From: Aromatoleum evansii
GTDB taxonomy: Bacteria > Pseudomonadota > Gammaproteobacteria > Burkholderiales > Rhodocyclaceae
Direction of reading: 5' to 3'
Length of the DNA: 64,000 nucleotides
Assembly: GCF_012910805.1 (NCBI RefSeq)
Contig: NZ_WTVK01000021.1
Location: 24,753-88,752, forward strand
In this document: in pieces, positions 30,723-40,026 of the stretch
Numbering within the stretch: the first letter of the stretch is position 1
How the letters are laid out: each line of letters begins with the position of its first letter
The notes under the pieces: model-generated
The model's input: only the letters and a program-made list of their open reading frames with translations
What the model was told of the DNA's origin: nothing
Databases searched by the model: none
Made by a program: the position numbers and the translations under genes

Positions 30723-31805
30723 GTGGAACGTCGCAAGTTTCTCAAAGGGGCCGGCCTTGCCGGCGTGCTCGCCAGCGGCACCGCGCCGGCCATCGTCCAT
30801 GCGCAGGAAAATATCCGTTGGCGCCTCGCCTCAAGCTTCCCGAAGTCGACCGACACCCTGATCGGCGCCGCCGAGGTGTTCGCCAAGACCGTCTCCGAGC
30901 TCACGGGCGGGAAGTTCCAGGTCACCGTGCATGCAGCCGGCGAACTGGTTCCGGCCTTCGGCGTGGTCGACGCGATCCAGCAGGGCACGATCGAATGCGC
31001 CAACACCGCCCCCTACTATTTCTTCGGCAAGGATGAAGCCTTCGCCTTCGACTGCGCCATCCCCTTCGGCATGAACGAGCGCCAGCTCAACGCCTGGATG
31101 TTCGAAGGCAACGGCATGAAGCTGCTGCGCGAGTTCTACGCGCCGTACAACATCATCAGCTTCCCGATGGGCAACACCGGCGCGCAGATGGGCGGCTGGT
31201 TCCGCAAGGAGATCAAGTCGGTCGCCGACTTCAACGGCCTGAAGTTCCGTGTCGGCGGCTTCGGCGGCCGCGTGCTCGCCAAGCTCGGCGTGGTTTCGCA
31301 GAACATCCCCGCCGGCGAAATCTATTCGGCACTGGAAAAGGGCGCGCTCGACGCGACCGAATTCGTCGGCCCGCACGACGACCTCAAGCTCGGCCTGTAC
31401 CGCGTCGCGCCCTACTACTACTACCCGGCATGGTGGGAAGGCAGCGCGCAGACCACGCTGTACGTCAGCGCCAAGGCCTTCAACGGGCTGTCGAAGGAAT
31501 ATCAGGCCGCCGTGCGCGCCGCCGCCGCCGAGTCGCACGTCATCACCCAGGCGCGCTACGACGCGCGCAATCCGCCCGCGCTCAAGCAACTGATCTCCGA
31601 AGGCGCCAAGCTCCGCCGCCTGCCCAAGGACGTGATGGATGCCGCTTTCAAGGCATCGCGCGAGGTCTATGCTGAACTTAACGACAAGAACCCGAACTGG
31701 AAGAAGATCTACGACGACTACTCCCGCTTCATGAAGGAGCAGTACCAGTGGACGGCGATCGCCGAGAGCAGCTACGACCAGTACATGGCGGCACAGAAGC
31801 TCTGA
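30723..31805 (+). CDS. TRAP transporter substrate-binding protein, TakP-like (copy 1)
   Basis: 360-residue periplasmic DctP-family protein. An MERRKFLKGAGLAG start suggests a twin-arginine-like signal ending AIVHA. The ligand-binding segments TGAQMGGWFRKEIKSV, LKFRVGGFGGRV and ATEFVGPHDDLKLGLY closely match Rhodobacter TakP, which binds 2-oxo acids with Na+. 2-oxo-acid specificity is inferred. Translation starts at GTG after AAGGAGAGATC. A close paralogue follows directly, and each copy is followed by its own terminator. Confidence 0.92.
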   Translation: MERRKFLKGAGLAGVLASGTAPAIVHAQENIRWRLASSFPKSTDTLIGAAEVFAKTVSELTGGKFQVTVHAAGELVPAFGVVDAIQQGTIECANTAPYYFFGKDEAFAFDCAIPFGMNERQLNAWMFEGNGMKLLREFYAPYNIISFPMGNTGAQMGGWFRKEIKSVADFNGLKFRVGGFGGRVLAKLGVVSQNIPAGEIYSALEKGALDATEFVGPHDDLKLGLYRVAPYYYYPAWWEGSAQTTLYVSAKAFNGLSKEYQAAVRAAAAESHVITQARYDARNPPALKQLISEGAKLRRLPKDVMDAAFKASREVYAELNDKNPNWKKIYDDYSRFMKEQYQWTAIAESSYDQYMAAQKL

Positions 31806-31818
31806 TCCGCCGGAGCAT

Positions 31819-31854
31819 GGGGGGCGGACTGCAACAGTCCCCGCCCCCCGTTTT
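31819..31854 (+). terminator. Terminator after the first TRAP binding-protein gene
   Basis: GGGGGGCGGACT pairs with AGTCC and GCCCCCC (2-base bulge) around a GCAAC loop and is followed by GTTTT. It separates the two binding-protein genes. Confidence 0.85.
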
Positions 31855-31985
31855 CGCGCGCCGCAACGCCGTCCCGTCAGCCGCATTGCCGTTTATTAGG
31901 GTTTTCCGCGGCTTTTTCGACCTAGTCCGAACGGGGTACTCTCCGCGCCATTACAACCAGCAACACCTCTGAGAGGAGACTTCTT

Positions 31986-33068
31986 GTGGAACGTCGCAAA
32001 TTCCTGAAGAACGCCGGTCTGGCCGGAATCATTGCTGCCGGCACGGCTCCGGCGATCGTCGGCGCACAACAGGCCATCCGCTGGCGCCTTGCGTCGAGCT
32101 TCCCCAAATCGCTCGAGACCCTCTTCGGCGGCGCGGAAACCTTCGCCAAGAACGTCACCGAAGCGACGGGCGGCAAATTCACCGTCAGCGTGCATGCTGC
32201 AGGCGAACTCGTCCCCGCCTTCGGCGTCGTCGACGCGCTGCAGCAGGACACCATCGAGTGCGCGCACACCGCGCCCTACTACTTCTTCGGCAAGGACGAG
32301 ACCTTCGCGCTCGACTGCGCCATCCCCTTCGGCATGAACGCACGCCAGATGGCCGGGTGGATGCACGAAGGCAACGGCATGAAGCTGCTGCGCGAATTCT
32401 ATGCCCAGTTCAACATCGTGAACTTCATGATGGGCAACTCCGGCGCGCAGATGGGCGGCTGGTACCGCAAGGAAATCAAGTCGGTCGCCGACCTCAACGG
32501 CCTCAAGATCCGCATCGGCGGCTTCGCCGGCCGCGTCATCTCGAAGCTCGGCGCCGTGCCGCAGAACATCCCGGCGGGCGAGATCTACCAGGCGCTGGAA
32601 AAGGGCACCGTGGATGCCGCCGAATGGATCGGCCCCTACGACGACCTGCGCCTCGGCCTGCACAAGGTCGCCAAGAACTACTACTACCCGGCATGGTGGG
32701 AAGGCAGCACGCAGTTCTCGCTGCTCGTGAATGCCAAGGCGTTCAACGGCCTGTCGAAGGAGTACCAGTCCATCGTGCGCCAGGCCGCCTCCGACGCCCA
32801 CATCGAGGTGCTCGCCCGCTACGACGCCCGCAACCCGACCTCGCTCAAGCAACTCATCGCGGAAGGCGCCAAGCTGCAGCGCCTGCCCAAGGACGTCATG
32901 GACGCGGCCTTCAAGGCATCGCGCGAAGTCTATGCCGAACTGAACAGCAAGAACCCGGCGTGGAAGAAGGTTTACGCCGACTACTCGCGCTTCCTCGCTG
33001 ATGCCTACCAGTGGCAGGGCATCGCCGAAGGCAGCTTCGACCAGTACATGGCAGCACAAAAGCTTTAA
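31986..33068 (+). CDS. TRAP transporter substrate-binding protein, TakP-like (copy 2)
   Basis: Exactly the same length (360 residues) as copy 1 and similar throughout, including MERRKFLKNAGLAG, NSGAQMGGWYRKEIKSV, RIGGFAGRVISKLG and AAEWIGPYDDLRLGL. The last reads AEWIGPYDD where copy 1 has TEFVGPHDD, so the binding pockets may differ. Like copy 1 it starts at GTG after a good AGAGGAGACTTCTT site. Tandem duplication is the simplest origin. It is followed by a terminator and then dctQ-dctM. Confidence 0.92.
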   Translation: MERRKFLKNAGLAGIIAAGTAPAIVGAQQAIRWRLASSFPKSLETLFGGAETFAKNVTEATGGKFTVSVHAAGELVPAFGVVDALQQDTIECAHTAPYYFFGKDETFALDCAIPFGMNARQMAGWMHEGNGMKLLREFYAQFNIVNFMMGNSGAQMGGWYRKEIKSVADLNGLKIRIGGFAGRVISKLGAVPQNIPAGEIYQALEKGTVDAAEWIGPYDDLRLGLHKVAKNYYYPAWWEGSTQFSLLVNAKAFNGLSKEYQSIVRQAASDAHIEVLARYDARNPTSLKQLIAEGAKLQRLPKDVMDAAFKASREVYAELNSKNPAWKKVYADYSRFLADAYQWQGIAEGSFDQYMAAQKL

Positions 33069-33080
33069 GCAGCACCCCGG

Positions 33081-33105
33081 ACGGCCCGCTTCGGCGGGCC
33101 GTTTC
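33081..33105 (+). terminator. Terminator/attenuator between the second binding protein and dctQ
   Basis: ACGGCCCGC pairs with GCGGGCCGT around a stable TTCG tetraloop and is followed by TTTCC. The T-run is short, so partial read-through into dctQ is plausible, giving more binding protein than permease. Confidence 0.75.
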
Positions 33106-33206
33106 CAATTCCGCCGCCGCCCGCTGCGACGCTGCCGCGGCATGGTGACGGGCGGGGCCTCCTGGCCCCCGCACTTGTGTTTCCCCACGTTTCAGGCACA
33201 CACCCC

Positions 33207-33815
33207 ATGGGCACTCTACTCAAGCTCTCACAATCGATCGACGCCGTCGGGCGCCTGGTCGGCCGGACCGTCATCTGGTTCATCTTCGCCACCGCGGTGA
33301 TCAGCGCGTTGAACGCGGTGGCTCGCAAAGCCTTCAATGTCGGCTCGAACGCCTTCCTCGAGATCCAGTGGTATCTGTTCGCAGCCGTGTTCATGCTCGG
33401 CGCCGGCTATGCCTTCCTGCAGAACGCCCACGTGCGCATCGACGTCATCGCGAACAAGCTCAGTCCGCGTATGCGCAACCTCATCGACGTCGTCGGCATC
33501 ATCGTCTTCCTGCTGCCGCTGTGCTACTTCATGATCACCTTCTCGTGGCCGGTCGTGCACGGCGCCTGGGTGTCCGGCGAAATGTCCTCCAACGCGGGCG
33601 GCCTCATCCGCTGGCCGGTCTATGCGCTGGTTCCTGCCGGTTTCGGCCTCCTCGCCCTGCAGGCGATTTCCGAACTCATCAAGCGCCTGGCCTTCCTCAC
33701 CGGCAATGGCCCCGACTGCCTCGCCCGCGACACGCATAACGACGCCGAGGAACACATCCACGCCGCCGTCGGCGACACCACCCCGAACAACGCAGCCGGC
33801 GAGTCCCAAAAATGA
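33207..33815 (+). CDS. dctQ: TRAP transporter small permease subunit
   Basis: 202-residue protein with four membrane helices, the DctQ layout: helices around VIWFIFATAVISALNAVA, EIQWYLFAAVFMLGAGYAF, VVGIIVFLLPLCYFMITF and WPVYALVPAGFGLLALQ. It pairs with DctM to form the membrane part of the transporter. A hydrophilic C-terminal tail of about 35 residues follows. The stop overlaps the dctM start by 4 bases (ATGA), so translation is coupled. The ATG at 33207 was chosen because the preceding in-frame codons are not protein-like. Confidence 0.92.
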   Translation: MGTLLKLSQSIDAVGRLVGRTVIWFIFATAVISALNAVARKAFNVGSNAFLEIQWYLFAAVFMLGAGYAFLQNAHVRIDVIANKLSPRMRNLIDVVGIIVFLLPLCYFMITFSWPVVHGAWVSGEMSSNAGGLIRWPVYALVPAGFGLLALQAISELIKRLAFLTGNGPDCLARDTHNDAEEHIHAAVGDTTPNNAAGESQK

Positions 33816-35500
33816 TTGAATTCGTCACCGCCAACATCGCCCCGATCATGTTCGGGGTGATCATCTTCTTCCTCCTGTCCGGCTTCCCGGTCGCCTTCTC
33901 GCTGTCGGCCTGTGGCCTGTTCTTCGGTTTCGTCGGTCTCGAACTGGGCATCATCCCGTCCACGCTGTTCCAGGCCCTGCCGCTGCGCGTGTTCGGCATC
34001 ATGCAGAACGACACGCTGCTGGCGATCCCCTTCTTCACGCTGATGGGCCTGGTGCTCGAACGAAGCGGCATGGCCGAAGACCTGCTTGAAACCGTCGGCC
34101 AGGTCTTCGGTCCGGTGCGCGGCGGTCTCGCCCTCGCGGTCATCTTTGTCGGCGCGCTGCTCGCGGCCACCACCGGCGTCGTTGCCGCCTCGGTGATCTC
34201 GATGGGCCTGATCTCGCTGCCCATCATGCTGCGCTACGGCTACAGCCGCCCGATCGCAGCCGGCGTCATCACCGCATCCGGCACGCTGGCCCAGGCCATC
34301 CCGCCCTCCCTCGTCCTCATCGTCATGGCCGACCAACTCGGCCGCAGCGTCGGCGACATGTACAAGGGCGCGATGATCCCCGCACTGGCACTGGTCGGCC
34401 TGTACGCGCTGTTCATCATCGGCCTGGCGATCTTCAAGCCCAAGATGGTTCCCGCCCTGCCGCCCGAGGCGCTCGCCTACCGCGAACCCGACGGCAGCTC
34501 CGGCCTCCGCTCGCTCGGCGTCCTCGCGCTTGTCGTCACCGCCGCATCGGTCATCCTCGGCCAGAATTACGGCACCGTGCTGACCTGGATGAAAGGCCCC
34601 GACGTCATCGCGCCGGCACTCGACGAAGTGATCGTCGTCGCACTGACCTTCGGCACGATCTTCGCCCTCGTGCTCGCACTCATCAACAAGGGGCTCAAGC
34701 TCGGTATGCTTTCGCGCATCGCCGAGCGCGTCACCTTCGTGCTGATCCCGCCGCTGATCCTGATCTTCCTCGTCCTCGGCACGATCTTCCTCGGCGTCGC
34801 CACGCCCACGGAAGGCGGCGCGATGGGCGCGGTCGGCGCGATGATCATGGCTGCGTCGCGCAAACGCCTCGACTTCAAGACCCTTGTTCAGGCGCTCGAA
34901 TCGACCTCGCGGCTGTCGATCTTCGTGCTCTTCATCCTGGTCGGCTCAACGATCTTCAGCTTCGTGTTCACCGCGGTGGACGGCCAGATCTGGGTCGAGC
35001 ACCTGTTCGACAAGCTGCCTGGCGGCCAGATCGGCTTCCTCCTGTTCGTCAACACGGTGATCTTCTTCCTCGGCTGCTTCATCGACTTCTTCGAGATCGC
35101 CTTCATCCTGCTGCCGCTGCTCGGGCCGGTCGCCGACAAGATGGGCATCGACCTGATCTGGTTCGGCGTCATCATCGCGATGAACCTGCAGACCTCCTTC
35201 CTGACCCCGCCGTTCGGCTTCGCGCTGTTCTATCTGCGCAGCGTCGCGCCGACCAATGCCTACCTCGACCGCATCACCAACAAGCGCATCGAGGGCATGA
35301 AGACCGGCGACATCTACCGCGGCTCGGTGGCCTTCGTGATCATCCAGATCGTCATGGTCGGCCTGATCATCGCCTTCCCCGAGCTCGTGACGGGCGGGCT
35401 GGACGAGAAGACGAACGTCGACCTTGACACCATCCAGATCCAGCAACCGACCGGCGGCGAGGGCGGATGGGGCGAGAGCGGCGGAGGCGCATGGAAGTGA
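33812..35500 (+). CDS. dctM: TRAP transporter large permease subunit
   Basis: 562-residue polytopic membrane protein, the large form of DctM (typical members are about 430 residues). It contains conserved FFTLMGLVLERSGMAEDLLE, ATTGVVAASVISMGLISLPIM, SGTLAQAIPPSLVLI and the C-terminal NLQTSFLTPPFGFALFYLR. The extra length lies in a central insertion (about residues 225-290, LPPEALAYREPDG onward). This large type commonly accompanies TakP-like binding proteins, supporting 2-oxo-acid or related substrates. The final ten bases overlap the next gene. Confidence 0.93.
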   Translation: MIEFVTANIAPIMFGVIIFFLLSGFPVAFSLSACGLFFGFVGLELGIIPSTLFQALPLRVFGIMQNDTLLAIPFFTLMGLVLERSGMAEDLLETVGQVFGPVRGGLALAVIFVGALLAATTGVVAASVISMGLISLPIMLRYGYSRPIAAGVITASGTLAQAIPPSLVLIVMADQLGRSVGDMYKGAMIPALALVGLYALFIIGLAIFKPKMVPALPPEALAYREPDGSSGLRSLGVLALVVTAASVILGQNYGTVLTWMKGPDVIAPALDEVIVVALTFGTIFALVLALINKGLKLGMLSRIAERVTFVLIPPLILIFLVLGTIFLGVATPTEGGAMGAVGAMIMAASRKRLDFKTLVQALESTSRLSIFVLFILVGSTIFSFVFTAVDGQIWVEHLFDKLPGGQIGFLLFVNTVIFFLGCFIDFFEIAFILLPLLGPVADKMGIDLIWFGVIIAMNLQTSFLTPPFGFALFYLRSVAPTNAYLDRITNKRIEGMKTGDIYRGSVAFVIIQIVMVGLIIAFPELVTGGLDEKTNVDLDTIQIQQPTGGEGGWGESGGGAWK

Positions 35501-36138
35501 AGCCCACTCGCCTGTGCCTGGTCCGGCACGGCGAAACCGCCTGGAATGCCGAATCGCGGCTACAGGGGCATCTCGACGTGCCCCTCAACCGCACCGGCGA
35601 GGCCCAGGCTGCGGCCACCGCAGCCGGCCTCGCCACTGTGCATTTCGCCGCTGTCTACAGCAGCGACCTGCAGCGCGCGCGCCAGACGGCCGCCGCCATC
35701 ACCCGCGATCGCGCAGCCGCAGTCGAATTCCACGACCACCTGCGCGAGCGCAACTACGGCGCCTTCCAGGGACTCACCTACGCCGAGGCTGCGGCCCGCT
35801 TCCCCGACGACTATCTCCGCTTCAAGCAGCGCGACCCGCATTTCACCTTCCCCGGCGGCGGCGAAAGCCTGGCCGCGTTCGCGGGCCGCGTCGAGGCCCT
35901 GCTCGCCGACCTCGCAGCAAGTCATCGCGGCGAGCAGATCCTCGTCGTCACGCACGGCGGCGTACTCGACATCGTCCATCGGCTCGCCGCCGGCAAGGCG
36001 CTCGAAGCCCCGCGCGACTTCGCCATCCCGAACGCCGCGCTCAACTGGATCGAATACGACGGCACGCGCTGGCATCTGGTGAGCTGGGCCGACAAGCGCC
36101 ACCTCGAAAGCACGCGCGACGAGCTGCCGAACGCCTGA
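35491..36138 (+). CDS. Histidine phosphatase family protein
   Basis: 215-residue phosphoglycerate-mutase-like phosphatase. The catalytic motif is LCLVRHGETAWNAESRLQG, with YSSDLQRARQTA and the second histidine in LVVTHGGVLDIVHR. It could be a broad-specificity phosphatase (PhoE-like) or alpha-ribazole phosphatase (CobC); no cobalamin genes adjoin it. The ATG overlaps the end of dctM by 10 bases and follows GCGGAGGCGC, so it is translated from the TRAP transcript. A functional link to the transporter is not evident. Confidence 0.88.
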   Translation: MEVKPTRLCLVRHGETAWNAESRLQGHLDVPLNRTGEAQAAATAAGLATVHFAAVYSSDLQRARQTAAAITRDRAAAVEFHDHLRERNYGAFQGLTYAEAAARFPDDYLRFKQRDPHFTFPGGGESLAAFAGRVEALLADLAASHRGEQILVVTHGGVLDIVHRLAAGKALEAPRDFAIPNAALNWIEYDGTRWHLVSWADKRHLESTRDELPNA

Positions 36139-36211
36139 CGCCGGGCTTCGCGCCTCACGCTGCGCCACCGCACGCTGCGCCGGGATGCGTTTCATGCGCA
36201 CTCCCCGTGCG

Positions 36212-36220
36212 TGCTAATAT
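36212..36220 (+). promoter_or_regulatory. Possible extended -10 promoter of glyA
   Basis: TGCTAATAT has the TGn extension and a 5-of-6 type -10 hexamer, 32 bases before the glyA ATG. No good -35 lies at 17 bases. A direct repeat of CACGCTGCGCC lies about 40 bases upstream. Confidence 0.4.
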
Positions 36221-36251
36221 CCGCCTTTAATCACCCCTTCGAGACCGTTTC

Positions 36252-37502
36252 ATGTTCTCTGCGCAAGACACCCTCGCCAAGGTCGATCCGGAACTGTGGG
36301 CCGCAATCCAGTCCGAAAACCGCCGTCAGGAAGACCACATCGAACTCATCGCCTCGGAAAACTACGTTTCCAACGCAGTGATGGAAGCGCAGGGTTCCCA
36401 GCTGACCAACAAGTACGCCGAAGGCTACCCGGGCAAGCGCTACTACGGCGGCTGCGAGCACGTCGACGTCGTCGAGCAGGTCGCGATCGACCGCCTCAAG
36501 AAGCTCTTCGGCGCCGACGCCGCGAACGTCCAGGCGAACTCCGGCTCACAGGCCAACCAGGCCGTGCTGATGGCCTTCGCCAAGCCCGGCGACACCATCA
36601 TGGGCATGAGCCTCGCCGAAGGCGGCCACCTCACCCACGGCATGCCGCTGAACATGTCGGGCAAGTGGTTCAACGTCGTCGCCTACGGCCTGAACGAGAA
36701 GGAAGAGATCGACTACGACCAGATGGAGCGCCTCGCCCGCGAGCACAAGCCGCGCATCATCGTCGCCGGCGCCTCCGCCTACTCGCTGCGCATCGACTTC
36801 GAACGCTTCGCCAAGGTCGCGAAGGAAATCGGCGCGATCTTCTGGGTCGACATGGCCCACTACGCCGGCCTGATCGCCGCAGGCTACTACCCGAACCCGG
36901 TGCCGCACGCTGACGTCGTCACGTCGACCACGCACAAGACGCTGCGCGGCCCGCGCGGCGGCATCATCCTGATGAAGGCCGAGCACGAGAAGGCCATCAA
37001 CTCCGCGATCTTCCCCGGCCTGCAGGGCGGCCCGCTCATGCACGTCATCGCCGGCAAGGCCGTTGCCTTCAAGGAAGCGCTGAGCCCGCAGTTCCGCAAC
37101 TACCAGGAACAGGTCATCGCCAACGCCCGCGTGATGGCGCGCGTGCTCGGCGAGGAGCGCGGCCTGCGCATCGTCTCCGGCCGCACCGAGAGCCACGTGT
37201 TCCTCGTCGACCTGCGCGCCAAGAACATCACCGGCAAGGCCGCCGAGGCCGCGCTGGGCGCCGCCCACATCACCGTCAACAAGAACGCGATCCCCAAGGA
37301 TCCCGAGAAGCCCTTCGTCACCTCCGGCATCCGCATCGGCTCGCCGGCGATGACCACGCGCGGCTTCACCGAGATCGAAGCGGAGCAGATCGCGCACCTG
37401 ATCGCCGACGTCCTCGACGCCCCCGAGGACGAAGCCGTCCTCACCCGCGTGCGCGGCAAGGTCGCCGAGCTGTGCGCGAAGCACCCGGTGTATGGAAAGT
37501 AA
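36252..37502 (+). CDS. glyA: Serine hydroxymethyltransferase
   Basis: PLP enzyme interconverting serine and glycine and charging tetrahydrofolate with one-carbon units. 416 residues, full length. The Schiff-base lysine is K229 in [40 protein letters not shown] and the C-terminal [15 protein letters not shown] are all intact. It is followed by a strong terminator and then nrdR, the common betaproteobacterial order. No glycine riboswitch precedes it. Confidence 0.97.
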   Translation: MFSAQDTLAKVDPELWAAIQSENRRQEDHIELIASENYVSNAVMEAQGSQLTNKYAEGYPGKRYYGGCEHVDVVEQVAIDRLKKLFGADAANVQANSGSQANQAVLMAFAKPGDTIMGMSLAEGGHLTHGMPLNMSGKWFNVVAYGLNEKEEIDYDQMERLAREHKPRIIVAGASAYSLRIDFERFAKVAKEIGAIFWVDMAHYAGLIAAGYYPNPVPHADVVTSTTHKTLRGPRGGIILMKAEHEKAINSAIFPGLQGGPLMHVIAGKAVAFKEALSPQFRNYQEQVIANARVMARVLGEERGLRIVSGRTESHVFLVDLRAKNITGKAAEAALGAAHITVNKNAIPKDPEKPFVTSGIRIGSPAMTTRGFTEIEAEQIAHLIADVLDAPEDEAVLTRVRGKVAELCAKHPVYGK

Positions 37503-37533
37503 TCCGCGGACGACCAGTCCTGCGTGAACAACC

Positions 37534-37571
37534 GGGGTGTGCCGTCCTTGCACGGCACACCCCGTTTTTTT
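37534..37571 (+). terminator. Rho-independent terminator of glyA
   Basis: A perfect 12-bp stem (GGGGTGTGCCGT/ACGGCACACCCC) with a 6-base loop is followed by G and seven T residues. Very strong. Confidence 0.95.
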
Positions 37572-37600
37572 GTGCGAGTTGAGAAAGGCCGACACACACC

Positions 37601-38116
37601 ATGAAGTGTCCGTTCTGCGGCGACCCCAACACTCAGGTTACCGACACGCGCGAGAACGAAGACGGCGAGGTCGTCCGTCGCCGGCGCCGCTGCGCCCACT
37701 GCGACAAGCGCTTCACGACCTACGAGCGCATCGACCTCAAGATGCCGCACATCATCAAGCGCAACGGCATGCGCACGGAATTCGACCACGACAAGCTCAC
37801 GAGCAGCCTGAAGCTCGCGCTGCGCAAGCGCCCCGTCACCCTGGAAGCCCTCGAAGCCTCCGTCGACCGCATCGAGGCAAAGCTCCTGTCGATGGGCGAA
37901 ACGGAAGTCCCGAGCGAGAAGATCGGCGAGCTCGTGATGAAGGAGCTCAAGAAGCTCGACAAGGTCGCCTACATCCGCTTCGCGTCGGTGTATCGCAATT
38001 TCGCTGACGTCGACGAATTCTCCGAAGTGATCCGCGAGGTGCAGACGCGCCCGAAGCGCGCGCGCAAGGAAAACTCCGACCCCGCCGGTGCCGAGAATGA
38101 CCTTTTCGGCAACTGA
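37601..38116 (+). CDS. nrdR: Transcriptional repressor NrdR
   Basis: 171-residue repressor of ribonucleotide reductase genes, responding to dATP/ATP. The zinc ribbon uses C3, C6, C31 and C34 (MKCPFCG and RCAHCDKRF), followed by the ATP-cone domain ([20 protein letters not shown]). The C-terminus carries about 20 extra charged residues. The last 20 bases overlap the start of ribD. The glyA terminator lies upstream, so a separate promoter is needed in the short 30-base gap or read-through occurs. Confidence 0.96.
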   Translation: MKCPFCGDPNTQVTDTRENEDGEVVRRRRRCAHCDKRFTTYERIDLKMPHIIKRNGMRTEFDHDKLTSSLKLALRKRPVTLEALEASVDRIEAKLLSMGETEVPSEKIGELVMKELKKLDKVAYIRFASVYRNFADVDEFSEVIREVQTRPKRARKENSDPAGAENDLFGN

Positions 38117-39191
38117 CCACCGCGCGATGGCCCGTGCGCTGCAACTCGCTGCGCGCGGCCTGGAGACCACCACGCCGAACCCGCGGGTCGGCTGCGTGCT
38201 GATGCGCGACGGCGAGATCGTCGGCGAGGGCTGGCACCGGCGCGCCGGCGAGGCGCATGCCGAGATCGAGGCCCTCAAGGTCGCCGGCGGCGCGGCACGC
38301 GGCGCGACCGCCTATGTGACCCTCGAGCCCTGCGCCCACCACGGCCGCACGCCCCCATGCGCCGAGGCGCTGATCAGCGCCGGCATCGCGCGGGTCGTCG
38401 CGGCGATGGAGGATCCCAACCCCCTCGTCGCCGGCCGCGGCATCGCAATGCTGCACGCAGCCGGCATCGCGGCGAGCAGCGGCCTGATGGCGGACGAGGC
38501 ACGCGAACTGAACATCGGCTTCATTTCGCGCATGACGCGCGGACGCCCCTGGCTGCGCCTCAAGGCCGCGAGCACCCTGGACGGCAAGACTGCGCTCAAC
38601 AACGGCGTCAGCCAATGGATCACCGGCGAGGCAGCCCGGCGCGACGGCCATCGCTGGCGGGCGCGCGCGTGCGCGGTGCTCACGGGCATCGGTACGGTGC
38701 GCGGGGACGACCCGCAGCTCAACGTGCGCGCGGTGCCCTGCGAACGCCAACCGCAGCGCGTGCTCGTCGACGCGCGGCTGGAGGTGCCGCTCTCGGCCAA
38801 GATCCTGCAGGGCGGGCAGAGCCTCGTCGCGGCTGCCTTTGCGGACGAGCGCAAGATCGCCGCGCTCGCCGAGCGCGGCGTGGAGGTCGTCGTGCTGCCG
38901 GACGCCGCCGGGAAGGTGGATCTGCCGGCCCTGATGCTGGAGCTCGGGCGGCGCGGCTGCAACGAAGTCCACGCCGAAGCCGGCTTCAAGCTCAACGGTT
39001 CCCTGCTGCGCGAAGGCTGCGTCGACGAGATCCTGCTTTACATGGCGCCCATGCTCGTCGGCGACGCCGCGCAGGGGCTGTTCAACCTCCCCGAACTCGC
39101 CACCCTCGACAAGGCAGTGCGGCTCGACATGCGCGACGTGCGCCGCATCGGCAACGACCTGCGGATCATCGCCCGCCCACGCGCGGACTGA
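38097..39191 (+). CDS. ribD: Bifunctional riboflavin biosynthesis deaminase/reductase RibD
   Basis: 364 residues with two domains. The N-terminal cytidine-deaminase-like domain has zinc ligands H54 with E56 ([10 protein letters not shown]), C79 ([13 protein letters not shown]) and C88. The C-terminal reductase domain starts near residue 150 with [18 protein letters not shown] and ends [14 protein letters not shown]. It carries out the second and third steps from GTP toward riboflavin. The start overlaps nrdR by 20 bases. No other rib genes follow in this window. Confidence 0.96.
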   Translation: MTFSATDHRAMARALQLAARGLETTTPNPRVGCVLMRDGEIVGEGWHRRAGEAHAEIEALKVAGGAARGATAYVTLEPCAHHGRTPPCAEALISAGIARVVAAMEDPNPLVAGRGIAMLHAAGIAASSGLMADEARELNIGFISRMTRGRPWLRLKAASTLDGKTALNNGVSQWITGEAARRDGHRWRARACAVLTGIGTVRGDDPQLNVRAVPCERQPQRVLVDARLEVPLSAKILQGGQSLVAAAFADERKIAALAERGVEVVVLPDAAGKVDLPALMLELGRRGCNEVHAEAGFKLNGSLLREGCVDEILLYMAPMLVGDAAQGLFNLPELATLDKAVRLDMRDVRRIGNDLRIIARPRAD

Positions 39192-39203
39192 CCGGAGTCG
39201 CGT

Positions 39204-39962
39204 TCAGGCTTCGCCGCGGCCGGCGCACACTGCACAGCCGGGATCCCGTCCCAGCGTCACGCTGCGCCATTCCATGCCGAGGCCGTCGAGCAGCAGCAGC
39301 CGGCCATCCAGCGTAGTGCCGCAGCCGACCAGCAGCTTCAGCGCCTCGGCCGCCTGGGTCGCTCCGATGATGCCGGTGAGCGGTGCGAACACCCCCATCA
39401 CCGCGCAGCGGATCTCCTCCACTTCCTGCCCCTCGGGGAACAGGCAGTGGTAGCACGGGCTCTCCGCCTGGCGCAGATCGAAGACCGAGACCTGGCCGTC
39501 GAAGCGGATCGCTGCTCCCGACACCAGAGGCTTGCGATGACGCACGCACGCGCGGTTGATCGCGTGGCGCGTGGCGAAGTTGTCCGAGCAGTCGAGCACC
39601 ACGTCGGCGGCGGCCACCTGCGCCTCGAGGGCATCCCCCTCCAGCCGCTCGGCCACCGTTTCCACGCGGGCAAACGGATTCAGGCGCAGCAGCGTATCGC
39701 GCCCCGATTCGACCTTCAGACGCCCCACGCCCTCGGCGCTGTGCAGGATCTGGCGCTGCAGATTGGTGAGATCCACCGTGTCGCCGTCGCACAGGACCAG
39801 CGTACCGACCCCTGCCGCAGCCAGATACATCGCCGCCGGCGAGCCGAGGCCGCCCGCCCCGACGACGAGCACGCGTGCGGCAAGAATCGCCTCCTGGCCT
39901 TCGACACCGATTTCGGGCAGCAGGATGTGGCGGCTGTAGCGGAGAAGCTGATCGTCATTCAT
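39204..39962 (-). CDS. moeB: Molybdopterin-synthase adenylyltransferase (MoeB/ThiF family)
   Basis: 252-residue E1-like enzyme that adenylates the C-terminal glycine of MoaD (or ThiS). The nucleotide-binding GAGGLGS is at residues 36-42, with LCDGDTVDLTNLQRQ following. Zinc ligands are the pairs in SPCYHCLFP and PGCAVCAGRG. MoeB and ThiF cannot be separated with certainty from sequence alone; no thi genes are adjacent. It converges with ribD (12-base gap) and lies downstream of an unknown gene and ctpA on the same strand. Confidence 0.9.
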   Translation of the reverse strand: MNDDQLLRYSRHILLPEIGVEGQEAILAARVLVVGAGGLGSPAAMYLAAAGVGTLVLCDGDTVDLTNLQRQILHSAEGVGRLKVESGRDTLLRLNPFARVETVAERLEGDALEAQVAAADVVLDCSDNFATRHAINRACVRHRKPLVSGAAIRFDGQVSVFDLRQAESPCYHCLFPEGQEVEEIRCAVMGVFAPLTGIIGATQAAEALKLLVGCGTTLDGRLLLLDGLGMEWRSVTLGRDPGCAVCAGRGEA

Positions 39963-40026
39963 CGGCAAAAAGGTCCACACGGTGCCGGCCTCAGCGCCGG
40001 CACATCAACGCCCTGAGCGAACGGGC

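Noticed and set aside
36157..36181. Direct repeat CACGCTGCGCC (two copies) upstream of glyA as a regulator site
   Set aside because: Only two copies, GC-rich and 4 bases apart. Chance duplication is likely in this background, and no known regulator motif fits.
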